DNA from: Homalodisca vitripennis
Lineage: Eukaryota > Arthropoda > Insecta > Hemiptera > Cicadellidae
Reading direction: 5' to 3'
NCBI RefSeq assembly: GCF_021130785.1
Contig: NC_060215.1
Span: forward strand, 65,786,501-65,850,500
Length of the DNA: 64,000 bases
A model generated the notes under the pieces. The model was not told the DNA's origin, ran no database searches, and saw only the letters and a program-made list of their open reading frames with translations. Position 1 is the first letter of the stretch, and each line of letters begins with the position of its first letter. The position numbers and the translations under genes were made by a program. Below are positions 38,591-50,580 of the stretch, piece after piece.

Positions 38591-38900
38591 AATAATTTAT
38601 GATACAGTTCGAATGTTGAGTTTAGCTTCAATTCACCTTCCGCTTAGTGTAGAGTCTGAAATCTGACACTGTCACAAACCTGACTCCTACAATCTGGAGT
38701 CCACCACGTCCGTCTGAAGAGATCCAAATAGGTTGACGTCGAAGATGTTCAAAACGATAGTTTTGCATCGTTAGGACATCAGAGACACCTAGACCAGAAA
38801 TGAGGCCTGTCTGGTTTACCCAGCAACCATCTAGTGTAATCTAGATGAAGAGGTGTTCTCATTGTCTCATCAGGTAGTGAGGGCAGAACAATAGAATAAC
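38590..38900 (-). repeat. unclassified dispersed repeat, copy A
   Basis: Read on the - strand, this matches the two copies at 57.5 and 57.87 kb. Shared words in order are ACCTGATGAGACAATGAGAA, CTAGGTGTCTCTGATG, TTTTGAACATCTTCG, CCAGATT.TAGGAGTCA, GTGACAGT.TCAGA and AAGGTGAATTGAAGCTAAAC. In one - strand frame it reads through with FEHLRR and GVRFVTVSDF and ends KRKVN-stop; copy B ends its corresponding frame KSKVN-stop. It may be a decayed piece of a transposon coding end, but I recognise no family. Confidence 0.65.
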
Positions 38901-39368
38901 TTGATTTATTACACAAGTATAATATTTGGGCCGGCATATCAAAAGACATGTTTCAGATGATATTCATTGGATATGAAAGATGCCGTAACAAATCATCTTC
39001 TCACACCAATACGTTGTTGTGTAGTCTCTTATCTTCTTAAATGATATTATAGATACACGAACATGTCCCTATCTCAATTACGAGTATAATACTCCGTAAA
39101 CCCTTTAATTATAAAGTATTAAATGTCAAGGAGAGTACGAGTTAGTAAATGTTATATACAGGAAAAATCCCTATTCTCCATTTATTCCTACACAGTTACT
39201 TACCTGCTAAAACTCTATTGATATGTCATAATTTTATGTACAGTCACGAATCTCTATCAAAAATATACATTTATAAAGTTAGAAATATTCATGAAGTATG
39301 ATATTGGATGTGATAGATATATGAACCGGCTGCACTGGTGGCCATTTTGGTTTTAACACGATCAGAAA

Positions 39369-39436
39369 ACCTATAACACTATAGGTTATAACGTTATAGG
39401 TATAACACCTATAATGTTAAACCTATAACACTTTAA
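39369..39436. repeat. cluster of interlocking CCTATAAC / GTTATAGG inverted repeats
   Basis: Within 68 bases CCTATAA or its complement TTATAGG occurs five times (AACCTATAACACTATAGG, TTATAACGTTATAGG, ACACCTATAATG, AAACCTATAACAC). Several alternative hairpins are possible, which suggests slippage or template switching. No function is known. Confidence 0.6.
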
Positions 39437-41599
39437 CAACTTTATTTTCGTTCGTACAGTTATGACAGATGTCTCATTTTAATGATATTACTGATACAGA
39501 TCCAAAGGCTTTTTAGTTATTTATATTTGTTTCGTTTATTTAGAGAAAGAATCTCCAAAATTTTCAAACTTTATCTTTTAAATATTCAGAGTTAAAAAAA
39601 ATTAAAATGCTCTTGGATGCCTACTGAAGATAACTTTAAAATGAAACTCTTCTCAAATGTTTCTACGATGAAAAATTGTGTTCTTATGCGCTAAGCTCAA
39701 AGTTGTTTCACTACAGCGGACTCTGAAATACACTGATTCACATCTTCTCGATTTCTGTAAGAGATATTGACCACAAATGATTAATACAGACAACCACATG
39801 TAGGCTATCTGTACTATGCTACCTACATCATCATCTTATCCGATATCAGTCTGACGTGATGGATACAGGACTACATTTCTGTGTGCAATACATTTGTTGT
39901 GTAGTCTGTAATATTTGTCGATGTATATCTGATTTTGGTTGAAATCTGATTTGTTTGTGCTGAAACAGATACCTCACCTCATTAAAATTCTGCGTAATCC
40001 CATATATTACCCAATATTAAATCGAAATAAATTGAATATGATACGTAAACGATCTTTTCATTTCCCCCAGTTTAACTTAAATTTCCCTCTAACCCAAATT
40101 TTATATCGGAAAGTATAATATAAATATAGCACAATGAGATTTGTACTTAACCTACGACCTTTAATACCTTCAGAATATAGACAGTTAGAGATGCGAGCGT
40201 TTTGCATGACTAAAACAATAACATGTATATTTTTAGAACATTTAAATTCTGTGTACTTCCCTGTGAAAATGAACAATTGAAGTGTTGAATCCAATGTTGT
40301 GCAAGGAAATCTTTGAGCTTTTAGAAATAACAAATTTAATAACAAATAACAAACACATATAAAAAAGTTGTACGCAGGGTACGTTTACGTTCATAAAATG
40401 CAGCACGACAAATGGAAGTCACTCAACGGGTACTACACATTAATTCCTAGCCGTAGGTGAGATAATTGGGAGAAATGTTTATTATAATCAGACGGAAACA
40501 AATATAGCAAACATGATGGCGTAAGTACGTAGAGTTTAGTTTTTGAAACTCCATCGACCCTTATACATAAACTATATTGTTTCCGTCCAGGCTGTAAACG
40601 ATACTTTGATAGTAAATGTATTTCCTGTCATTTGTTACTAGGTAGGTCAGACTGTGGAAGGGTGTGTGGCTACGCGGGCCTGCCATCCACAGATAACATG
40701 CAGTATTCCCCCTTACGTCATCGCAGCACCCTGCCTGCAACTGTTACCATATTCTATAAATAAATAATAAATAAATACAAATAACTTTATTTCGTAAGCG
40801 TTTCTCAGTACATAACTGTTTGTCAGAATAACTTGTGCAAATGGTATAAGCCTAATAACTACTTATCAACTAAATAACAATAACTATAACAAAGATTATA
40901 AAAACAGTCAAAACTCTATAAATTAAATATTTTAAGGCAATTCAAAACAGAAATGAAAATTATCTAAATAAAATGTATAACAGTTCTAAAACCGACAAAG
41001 TAATATAAAAAGATCACTGCTTAATATGCAGATTCTTTATTAACATCTTAGTTACTGCTGTTACATAATTTTTTTAATTTTCTTTTTTAACACTATTGAA
41101 AAAGTTAGAAATTGGATTGTTGGTGTCCTCAAGAACCTATTTCACACTATAATAAACCTTTCTCGCCAGATAATGTGTTTTAATTTCAAAAAAATTGAAC
41201 ACATACTAGAAGTAGGTGAAATTTACAAGTTACAAGAAAACACATTTAACTCCAATATGCTGTTTCCTAAGGTCTCATATTTTATATCTATATTGTATAA
41301 TATTACATCTGGTGGTAGCAGATGTAATATTATGAATTAAGATATTAAAAATCATTGCATTGAGGTTAGGTATCTGTTCGTGATCACGATCAACCTAAAT
41401 CATACCAACGTTCGGAGTCAGGGAATATACAACGATTTATTACACATAGAAAGGCCAGACAGTTATTGATAGAAACATTTATCTAACAATGTGTCAATAT
41501 AAACATGTTTCAATCTAAACATACTTACTTACTTTATACTTGGTGATATCCCACTAGAAGCACTTTTGTGCAGTGGTCGTCATATTGAAATGGTCCTTT

Positions 41600-42168
41600 T
41601 CACGATTCTAAGTATTCTTCTACAGAGTAGTATGGCCGTTCCAGCAGATATTCTTTGAATTTAATCTTGAATTTTTCATAATTTTCAATTGTCTTGATTT
41701 CAGCTGGCACTTTGTTGTAAATTTTTCCACTCATGAACCTATGGCTCTCCTTTGCTAAGCTGGATTTAACTTGAGGAACATATATATTCTCTTTTTGTCT
41801 GGTAGCATATTTATGGATTTCTAAATTTTTTCTGAATATTTCAGGCTTTCTTCGAACTATTAGTGCATATTCAAGAATGAATTGTGCCGGTACTGTAAGA
41901 ACTTTTAATTCAGTAAACAAAGGTTTGCAGTGGGTCAGATATGGCACCTTACATATTGTTTTATAATTCTCTTTTGAAGGAGGAATACTCGTTGGGATGA
42001 TGGACTGTTTCCCCAGAATAAGATGCCATAGTTCACAGTGCTGTGAAAACATCCAAAGTAAACCTTCATTAGAATATCTTTTTCCACTAAGGGCTGGAGA
42101 CGACGGACCATGAAGCATACAGCTGACAATTTAGTTGACATTTGCTCGATGTGGTGTTGCCATCTCAA
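41600..42168 (-). pseudogene. LINE pol protein, C-terminal region
   Basis: Two overlapping frames carry consecutive parts of the region after RT: 42168-41935 reads MRWQHHIEQMSTKLSAVCFMV, then VYFGCFHSTVNYGILFWGNS and LLQKRIIKQ. The frame 42118-41600 continues with HCKPLFTELKVLTVPAQFILE and ends KFKEYLLERPYYSVEEYLES-stop, the usual LINE terminus. The frame change lies near 41940. The terminal block closely resembles the ends of the other LINE fragments in this window. Confidence 0.8.
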
Positions 42169-42327
42169 GTCATTGGCAATAGTTATGCCCAGATATTTTA
42201 TACTTCTGTCTATGCATATACTTGACCCTTCTAAACGAAGTAAGTAAGGGGTCGCAGTCTAATTTTTTCGGTTGTAAAATTGTAATGCCTTGGTTTTTCC
42301 TCTGTTTAGTAACAGTTTGTTCTGCTT

Positions 42328-42910
42328 TCACCATTTACTTACTTCATTCCATCTTGTGCTTTTGTTTTGAAGAAGCCCCATGTCTTTATCATGAATCAAG
42401 TGACTGACGTCGTCTGCTAACATCCAGATTTCACCGGTGGCGACAAATTTTGGTAAGTCATTCATATAAAGGAGGAACAACACAGGGCCCACATTTGAGC
42501 CTTGTGGCACCTCTGTGTTAATAGCAGGTGAGACAGCAGAGCGGAAGTGTCTCGTGAGTCCATCTTGACTTGAATGTCTAATATTTACAACCTGTATTCT
42601 ATCTTTCAGATATGAGATGATCCAATGTAGTGGTGCACCCTTAATTCCTAATGTTACTAGCTTTTTAAACAGTGTAGGGTGTGACAGCAGGTCAAAGGCC
42701 TTGGTCATGTCATAAAATATGCACAGTTGTTCCCCAACCACGTCTAGGTTGTCGTACAAGTTCACTACCAGGTCAAGGATTGCATCGATAGTAGATCTAT
42801 TCTTCCTAAATCCATATTGGTTAGGGCTAAGTAAATTTCTACTGTTCAAGAATGGAATTAATCGTTTTAGGAAGACCAATTCGAAAATTTTTGGGATTGG
42901 CACTTTGAAC
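42328..42910 (-). pseudogene. LINE reverse transcriptase core
   Basis: A 191-codon frame with RT motifs in order: LSPNQYGFRKNRSTIDAI, FYDMTKAFD (catalytic Asp present), EVPQGSNVGPVLFLLYMNDLP and MLADDVSHLI (catalytic Asp-Asp present; the usual Y/F before ADD is Leu). It would act as an RNA-directed DNA polymerase in target-primed reverse transcription. The frame is cut off from the upstream segment by the duplicated and frameshifted stretch at 42767-43652. Confidence 0.85.
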
Positions 42911-43652
42911 TAAAACTGGCCTATAGTTTTTTTGCTAGCTCCTTCTCACTATTTTTATGGATCGGTACAACTTTAGATGTTTTAATTCCCTTCGGAAATA
43001 TACCAAATTAATACGTGGAATGCGTTCTTCTTCATCGAGTGATTTGTTGATAATTTCAGTGAGAGGCTTTGCAATCGTGTCTTTACACGTTTTTAGTGTA
43101 TTACATGGGATATCATCTACACCCGCACTGTTTTTAGAGCTAATCCTATCAATTATATCCAAAACTTCTAGTTCGTTAGTATGCTGGAGGTGAAAATCCT
43201 CCGCAGATGGACCAGGTCAAGGATTGCATCGATAGTAGATCTATTCTTCCTAAATCCATATTGGTTAGGGCTAAGTAAATTTCTACTGTTCAAGAATGGA
43301 ATTAATCGTTTTAGGAAGACCAATTCGAAAATTTTTGGGATGGCACTTTGAACTGAAACTGACCTATAGTTTTTTGCTAGCTCCTTCTCACTATTTTTAT
43401 GGATCGGTACAACTTTAGATGTTTTAATTCCCTTCGGAAATATACCAAATTAATACGTGGAATGCGTTCTTCTTCATCGAGTGATTTGTTGATAATTTCA
43501 GTGAGAGGCTTTGCAATCGTGTCTTTACACGTTTTTAGTGTATTACATGGGATATCATCTACAACCGCACTGTTTTTAGAGCTAATCCTATCAATTATAT
43601 CCAAAACTTCTAGTTCGTTAGTATGCTGGAGGTGAAAATCCCCCGCAGATGG
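42767..43652 (-). repeat. 444-bp tandem duplication inside the LINE
   Basis: 42767-43210 and 43211-43652 are near-identical direct copies, both running from ACCAGGTCAAGG to CCGCAGATGG. The first copy has two extra bases (GGGATTGG/GGGATGG and a T run of 7/6) and a few substitutions. The second copy keeps the RT-entry region in one frame; the extra bases in the first break it. Both share the earlier one-base shift, so that lesion is older than the duplication. An assembly artefact is possible but the differences argue for a real duplication. Confidence 0.92.
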
Positions 43653-44215
43653 ATGGTAATCCACATCATCATGGAAAGGTTCACAATATCTATCCTCAGT
43701 TAATTTTCTTATTTCCGAGATAAAATAGTCGTTAAAAATATTCGCTACATTACTTGGGTTAGTAATGGGTTCGTCATTAACCTTAAGTGTAATATTACAG
43801 CTATTTACAATATCGTTACATGTTAAACTTTTTACAACATTCCAAGATTCCTTATTTATATTTTTGGCATTTTCGATTTTAGATTTTAAAAACTGTTTCT
43901 TAGCGTTGATAAGCAAAACACTATGCTGGCTCTTAGCGTTGTGATACTCACGCTTGGAATTTTCAGTCGCCTCATGACGCGTTCGCCAGTACATTTCTTT
44001 AAGGTTCTCTTGCGATTCAATAACCTCTTGTGTTATCCATTCAACACGTGAGTTGTCCTTACAGCTAAAAATTGCCTTAGGAAAACATACCTCAAACATA
44101 TATATATAAGTGGAGTAGAAGTCATCAAATGCATCGTCAACACTTAAGTTTATATTATTACTATATACAGGCCAGCTTTGCTTGGACATCAAATATTCAA
44201 ATGTGGTTAGGTTAG
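43377..44215 (-). pseudogene. LINE pol protein, segment upstream of reverse transcriptase
   Basis: An open frame of about 271 codons starts at or beyond 44192 and has typical LINE linker features: MYWRTRHEATENSKREYHNAK (basic, helical), the motif 'ITNPSNVANIFNDYFI', and 'KNSAVVDDIPCNTLKTCKDTI', which precedes the RT fingers in jockey-type elements. Near 43440 a one-base shift moves the RT continuation (KTSKVVPIHKN, then NYR) into another frame, so the listed frame ends in nonsense. Codons continue upstream of the first Met to about 44215, showing 5' truncation rather than a true start. Confidence 0.75.
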
Positions 44216-44220
44216 GTTTT

Positions 44221-46600
44221 TTTTATTTTCCTCTTCTAGACTTTTCAACCTGTGTCAATATGTACTCTAGAATACTATTTTTGACATTTCCAGTAACACA
44301 AAGGAAAAGTGGGAATTGGAAAATGGATAACATGGGAGGAAAGATGCTGATATTCGTAATACTGGCCCCCTCACTTTTAACTCAGCCACATATGGAGATA
44401 GATGGATAGACTAAGGTAAAGGATACTGAGAAAGGGCTTTTCGTGAACCCCAAACCACTAGGGTTTTACAAAAAGAATGTCTTAGGCCACCCTATCTAGT
44501 ACCGTTATAACAGCTATATTAATACCTTTCCTCTGTATTTTATTTTTATCATCTCCAAATGTCATTTGGAAATCCAAGAAACTCAAAAAAATAAATGCAG
44601 AGAAAACACAATAACTCATGGGCACCTGTTGAATCAGCGCACATTTTTGCTAAAATGAATGTTGAAGCTGTGATTCATTTTGAATCCTCAACTTTTCCAA
44701 GAGAGACAAGAAGCAGAGGCAAAGGTTGAACTTAGCTGGTTAAAAGTCAAGTGTCCACCTGATTCAAAGTTATCTTACGACTAAAACTCTATTCTCAAGC
44801 AAAAAAAAATCCTTTAATTGACTCACTAATTTTCATTTAACAACTCCATCTTGAGGCACAAAACAACTGCACAAATTAAATAGGATTAACGATAACGGAT
44901 ACTCTTGATTTACCCACGGCCCAAAAGGTGGTCTTATCATCTGAAAAATCGTTGAGCTCCGTTCAAAGAAACTTGACAAGTAAGCAGAGGTAGTATTTTA
45001 GGTAGATTTATTACTAATTAAAGTGATCTACCTTATCAAATGAGTTTATAGAGATGCAAAGTGTAACTTCTTGTGGACTGCGACTGAGCTTCTAAACAAG
45101 ATAACATTTGATAGAACTATGACACTCTCAGCGCAGTCGTCGTTAAAGTCGATGCAAATTGATTCGTTAATTGAAGTTCTTTGGCAATACCTAATCACCA
45201 TTGAAATTTTGCTAAAGGGTCAGTATTTGGCTGGATGAAAATAATCTGATCTGAAATACAAATACATTTGAGATATTTTTACCAAAACTGGTGAGAAGTT
45301 GGATAGTTATAACGGATACTTTAATTGCCTTCTACTGTGTAATAGTAACGCCATTGATCGAGTATGAAAATAATAAACAATTAACCCCTTTATTTTCGAG
45401 TGATGTTTAGGAATGCGTTTACATCTTGGTTTTGAAGATTTTATTCAGTAATTTATTACAATAATCCAAATGTCAAATAACTAAAATATTTACCTCAACT
45501 ATTTTCTAAACATTTTGTAATTTAAGGATTGTGTTTTTTTTTTTTTAAACTCATATGATGGACATTGTTTACTTGGGGTGAAAGTAAGAAAACCATTCCT
45601 TTCATACCTGAAGCCCGTACTCTTGATAGTAGTACTTGATAGGACGAGCAAGGCGTCCTGCCTAGTACAGCGATCCCAAACCTCAGTAAACTGCACCTGT
45701 GTGGTCTCTCTTTAGGTAATAATATAGTATATTAATTTAAACAAACTCTCCAATAATATAAAGTTTTTATTTTTGTGAGGCCTTTCGTACTCAATGAGTA
45801 CATCTTCGGACTCACACAACTGAATAAAAGTAATAATAACAATAGTAACATAAACAATTTTGTACTAAATAAAAACATATGTCATTAAAAATACAAAGAG
45901 GTAATATTCTATGACAGCACAGTATGTTGTATGTATATATTAGTCTAATATAAGTCTGATGATCATATATATATATATATATATATAGTCTGATATATCA
46001 GACTTCAAATAAGTCTTAATTTATTTTCTTTGTACCATTTAAAGAAGTTAAGGAGGAACAGACAGAACCAGTTGATAGCCGTAGGAATAGGCATGCAAAG
46101 ATTTAAAAAAAACTAATTCACTTTCGGCCATCTGTATACAGAATTAATAAGATTATAGTTCAAGGCGAGTTTCCTGGAGTACTTATACGTTCCAATAATG
46201 TACATCAGAACATTTACCATCCAATCTAGTTATCTGTGATCTTCCCACTAGGTATGAAAAAAAAACCAGATGGTCTCTCAATAAGAGGGGCATCATCAAA
46301 CTAAAGACACTTTATCTTAAACAGAGCGTAGGGCTAAGGTATTTACACATTCTCAGGCGTTTGAGAATAATCAGAGAGTTCAATATAATACGTTGTCTCG
46401 AGTCTTTAGCACGAAATCTCATCGGAAATGTCGAGACAACTGTTGTATCGTCTACGAAAAATCTGACTGGGCCTCACATAGTACATTTTCCACATCAAGG
46501 ATTAATGCTATAGGATCCACTACAAACCTCTCAAAGATCTTGGACCAAACAGGTAGATTTGATATTGGAAAAAAATTACAACTAACAGTGTGATTTGGAT
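44221..46600. other. intergenic AT-rich DNA
   Basis: No supported gene. It contains a (AT)n run at 45965-45987 followed by the perfect palindrome GTCTGATATATCAGAC (45988-46003). The short frame at 46393-46593 (+) lies just before the LINE remnant and may be a decayed part of it, but I cannot match it. Confidence 0.4.
45965..46003. repeat. (AT)n microsatellite plus 16-bp palindrome
   Basis: About 23 bases of AT repeats run into AGTCTGATATATCAGACT. The whole region can extrude as a hairpin. The surrounding sequence repeats AGTCTGAT/AAGTCT words (45951-46013). Confidence 0.75.
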
Positions 46601-47560
46601 ATTTCAGTAATGTGATCACTAGTCCTTTGGTTGCCAGTGGCAGAGTGGCGATAATAACTTTGATCGCTTTGCTTACTAATAATAAGGCTCCTGGCCAAGA
46701 TTCTGTTACAAACGTATTAGTACAGAATGGAAATAACTTATGTTTTATTTACACATATTTAATAAAAGATTAAGTGACAGTGTATTTCCACAAAAATTTA
46801 AAATCGCAAAAGTATTAACTATTTTCAAAAAAGGCTTTTCAAAAAACTAGTTCATTTGATAACTACAGAGCTATATCGGTATTGTGAGTTATTTTAGAGC
46901 TTTTGTAAAAAAATTAATAAGACTAGATTCATTAGATATTTTGGTAGTATAAAATTGTTTACCCCTTCCTAGTTTGGTTTTAGGAAGGTTTGTAATAATG
47001 AAATGGCACTAAAACATTTTCTTTCAAAAAATTATTTAAATTTAAATAATTTGTAGTCTAATAAAGCAGCTGGCTTATTTCTGATATTTCTGATATAATA
47101 AAGGCATTTAACACAGTAAATCATGCATTGCTAATAGAAAAAATATAAAAGCTCCACCCTTTTTATATACCGGGTGGAGTGCGTGGAACCCCTCTTCAAT
47201 GGTTTAGATCTTACCTTACTAATAAACAACAGTTTGTTTCAATTGGTAATTTCAATAGTAAATGAAGGTCTGTAGAGAGTGGTGTACCCTAGGGATCAGT
47301 TCTGAGACCGATATTGTTTTTAGTATTTATTAATGATGTACTGTACATCGAGGCCCCTTTAATGAAAAAATATCTGGATTTGCAGATGATACTGCTCTTT
47401 CATATGAGCAGCCATTACACTTCAACTGAGGATTGAAATGCAGCAAGACCTTAAATATCTTAGCCTATAGTTTGCAAGAAATAAATTAGAGCTAAATGCA
47501 CTGAAATCAAGGTATTAAAATTTTTCACTGTCTGAAACATTTAAATTTGTGGAACCCCTA
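46600..47560 (+). mobile_element. decayed LINE reverse transcriptase remnant
   Basis: On the + strand, in shifting frames, the LINE RT blocks appear in order: NNKAPGQDSVTN (46675-46710), FKIAKV-type block and YRAISVL-type block (46795-46885), FGFRKVCNNEMAL (46975-47010), KAFNTVNHALLIEK (about 47100-47145), GVRGTPLQWF (47177-47206), GVP-stop-GSVL (47281-47304; the PQG Gln codon is now TAG), LFLVFINDV and GFADDTALSYE (47376-47408, both catalytic Asp kept). Many stops and indels make it an old relic. It belongs to a different lineage from the - strand LINE at 40.8-44.2 kb, judging by the divergent motifs. Confidence 0.85.
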
Positions 47561-49084
47561 AGTTAGCATAAGATAAACTGTGACAATTATCATAGCAATT
47601 GCAGTCAAGTAACACATACTAACAGTGTAAATTGTCTTAGGTGAAATGTGTATGAAAACTCACTGTGAAAAAATTATATATGATGTTTAAAATCCTTTTT
47701 ATATATGTTTTGGGAAAAAAATACATTCTTAGAGAAATACTTGTTCTAATAAAGTATTGACTCAGATCTTGTAAGTACTGTGATGAATACAAATATTCAT
47801 TCATGCATATACAGTCAAGTCCTTATGCTCATTGTATGCTATACATAAGTGGCGTAACTACGTAGGAACATCTCAAGCGACCTAAAATAAATACAATTTT
47901 CATACGATATCAATCCTACTTGTTTGAATCATATTCAAGGAATATCTTATACAAATTTAATATATTCAGATGTATTTCATACTACCCGGTGTTATGTGTT
48001 AAAAACATAAGATTCACTCTCGCCGCTCCACCTATTGAATTCTAATTACGCCACTGCGATGCATAGCACCATTCGAAAACATTTTTGTGACGTCCATAAT
48101 GTAGCATAATTTTCTCATAACATGTGGCTCTGTACACTAAATTCCATTCCACAATATCAACAAAATATATACACCACTTAAGCATGAGGTAAACATCACT
48201 CAAAGCATAACGTGATAACGTGGCTGTTGAATATATTTGAGTAGTAAACCGGATATAAAATAATAGTCGAACATCGGAGCAGCCTTCTCCTATCGCCCAT
48301 CACAAGATGGAGCAGTGCTTTATCCTATTTAGGATGAAGACGATCAAGGAGCTGTAAGGAAAACAATCACTTTTATTGTTCTCAGCAAATGTAACGTCCC
48401 TTCGTATATTGTTGCTTGAGAAAATTGTTTCCTGGAATTTTATCTGTTTTTAACAGTATCTAAATTGGAAAATTTTATTTAGTGAACAGTAATATTTTAT
48501 AATTTATGTAGCCTATTGTGCGTATCGTAACTGCCACATTGTGTAAGTCATGGTGTTTAAAGTGTCCTTTAATGTGTTTCTTTTCATGAAGTATAAAGAA
48601 TAAACAATGGCTTATCAAATGTGAACAACATTCAATTTCCATAGCAGACCTCAAAACCAGCAATTTAAAACATGCAACTCGTCGTCTTCTATACATAGGA
48701 CGACAGAAAAAGTGGTCGTTGTATCTAATCATGTAGTTATACTGGATCTCAAATGTTTATTGTATATAAGCGGAAGGTGACAGCATGGTTACTTCGTGTT
48801 GGATGGCGGGCTGCAGAGGCGCTGTTGTTATCACCTTACACCTAAATTACCAGTCCAAAGCCCTGTTAATGAATTGTTTTATGACTATTAGTTGTTAATT
48901 TAATTTTTGCATAAAACTTGGCACCTGTCAATTTAAATATGTAGCAATTGACTTTCAAACGTGGGCCTGCTTTTGTTTGTCAGACAAGTTGTAATCCTTT
49001 CTTTTTCATGTTAGTATTTAAGGTTATACATTTAAAGAAATTTTATTTTGATTTTGTCATACATTAATATAGCTTTTATGTAGT

Positions 49085-49217
49085 GGTATGTAAATTTAAG
49101 AAAGAACCCCAGCGCTCTGGCCTATAGTGTTGCTGGGAAATTTCCATAGGAATAAGCTATCTCATTTTCTTCTATATAATAATTATGTAGAATAAAGTGA
49201 TTTGATTTGATTTGTTT
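49085..49217 (+). repeat. LINE-like 3' end with TTTGA repeats
   Basis: The sequence ends AATAAAGTGATTTGATTTGATTTG, an AATAAA signal followed by short direct repeats, typical of insect LINE 3' tails. It could be the 3' end of the remnant at 46.6-47.6 kb or of a separate copy; the 1.5 kb between is not recognisable. Confidence 0.4.
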
Positions 49218-50254
49218 TTTGAACATAGAAGTATGTTACATTGAAGTAATTCAAAAACCCCCAAATTTGTAGTATACACAATTTCACAAATACTAATTTT
49301 AAAAAACCTAAGTTTTAATGCATTTTATAATTTAATTCAAAACATTTTATTTGTAAATTACTAAAACCCCTTAATTACATTCAAAATCATTAAGTATAGT
49401 TATAAAATTCCATTAATAATATTTGAAAAAAATAATATGTTTGGGGTATTTTCACTTATCATATTTTTATCCTATATAGGGCGATGGATAACCTTATAAG
49501 AGATAATCTTATAATGGATTATTTTATAAGAGATGTTATAAAATAATTTTGAAACGTCTGAGTTATCAAACACAATTTTATTTCAAAACTAATTTGAGGA
49601 TATTTTTACATTCTTTCATCTTTAACGATTTAAATGCTAGACAGTAAAAACGTTAAGCTGTATACCGTCTGCCATGTTTGCCCTCGTCATTATTTAGGAA
49701 ATTACTATCTATTTGACGCAAGAAATATGTGAGTCAGTCATGGACAGAACGGAGTTCAGAACAGAAAGAACACTACTGGAAAGAAATACATTTTTCTCAC
49801 ACTTTCAACTGAACTGTTGTAGTAGATGATCTAAATGAGCGAGTCATGGAGAGTAGGCCCAATTTTCATTTCTTATCCTACGCTACACTACGCCCACATA
49901 TTTGTTGTAGCTCCAAAAGGGACTACAGTATTGGGAACTCTTATTTGACTAACATTTTTCATTGCCATTTGAGGGTAAGAATTAGAAGCCCGCTTCAGCA
50001 TCACAGTGTATAACGATGAACTGCTAGTGTTACTGCAGTCATTAATAAAAGAGTTATCGGAATCTTCAAATAAGAGATCACTTTAAAGTGTTGCTAGTAA
50101 AGATGTGAAGTGCCTCCACAATACATAATGAGCTGTGGAACTGAGAAGGAATAAAATATCAGCAAAGATAAACAATAGTCTGTCCATCTCAACCTAGTGT
50201 CTAAGCACAATATTTACGGTAGAATTGTCAGAGGATTCGGCTTGTCCCAAAATA
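49218..50254. other. intergenic AT-rich DNA
   Basis: No gene seen. A short inverted set around ATAACCTTATAAGAGATAATC and CTTATAATGG (49487-49520) is present. The right end is the TA target duplication of the mariner-type element. Confidence 0.4.
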
Positions 50255-50363
50255 CAGGGTGGTTATAAATTATTGTGCACATTTTAAAATTGAATAAATA
50301 AATAACCAATCAACTTAAAAACATGGGAATTGTTTTATTAAATTGTAAATTTAAAACAGTTTG
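50255..50363 (+). repeat. left terminal inverted repeat of the mariner-type element
   Basis: Pairs with 51687-51795 over 109 bases, ending at the shared AAACAG/CTGTTT block. Differences from the right arm include TGTGCAC/TGTACAC, AAAATTG/AAGATTG and ATGGGAA/ATGGAAA. Preceded by TA. Confidence 0.93.
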
Positions 50364-50580
50364 ATATACTGACTGAAAATTAATAATTGTACACATTACA
50401 ATAATTATAAAAAGTAGTTATAAAAAGAAAGTAAAAATGTCACTTAAACTGTGGGTGTAAGGTATGATTCTTCTTAATGACTTGTGTTGTGACATAGTCA
50501 GCTGGTCAACAATGGATCTTTCCACACCAGCTGTTAATTACAGTTGACTAAACAAACACTAAACTAACCTCAGTATCAAA

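Larger units (their letters stand above)
40757..44220 (-). mobile_element. 5'-truncated non-LTR (jockey/CR1-like) LINE retrotransposon
   Basis: The - strand carries the region before reverse transcriptase, the reverse transcriptase and the C-terminal region of a LINE, then a 3' UTR (about 41599-40800). The end is ACGAAATAAAGTTATTTGTA followed by an ATTTATT-rich tail near 40757-40795. No endonuclease domain is visible upstream of about 44220, so the copy is 5'-truncated, as is usual for LINEs. Frameshifts and an internal tandem duplication make it inactive. The outer limits are estimates from the tail and the loss of recognisable protein. Confidence 0.8.

Noticed and set aside
40058..40345. 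95-codon - strand frame
   Set aside because: No domain recognised and no flanking repeat or splice evidence.
44207..44216. Two TTAGG telomere-type units at the 5' edge of the LINE
   Set aside because: Only two units; easily chance. There is no longer telomeric tract.
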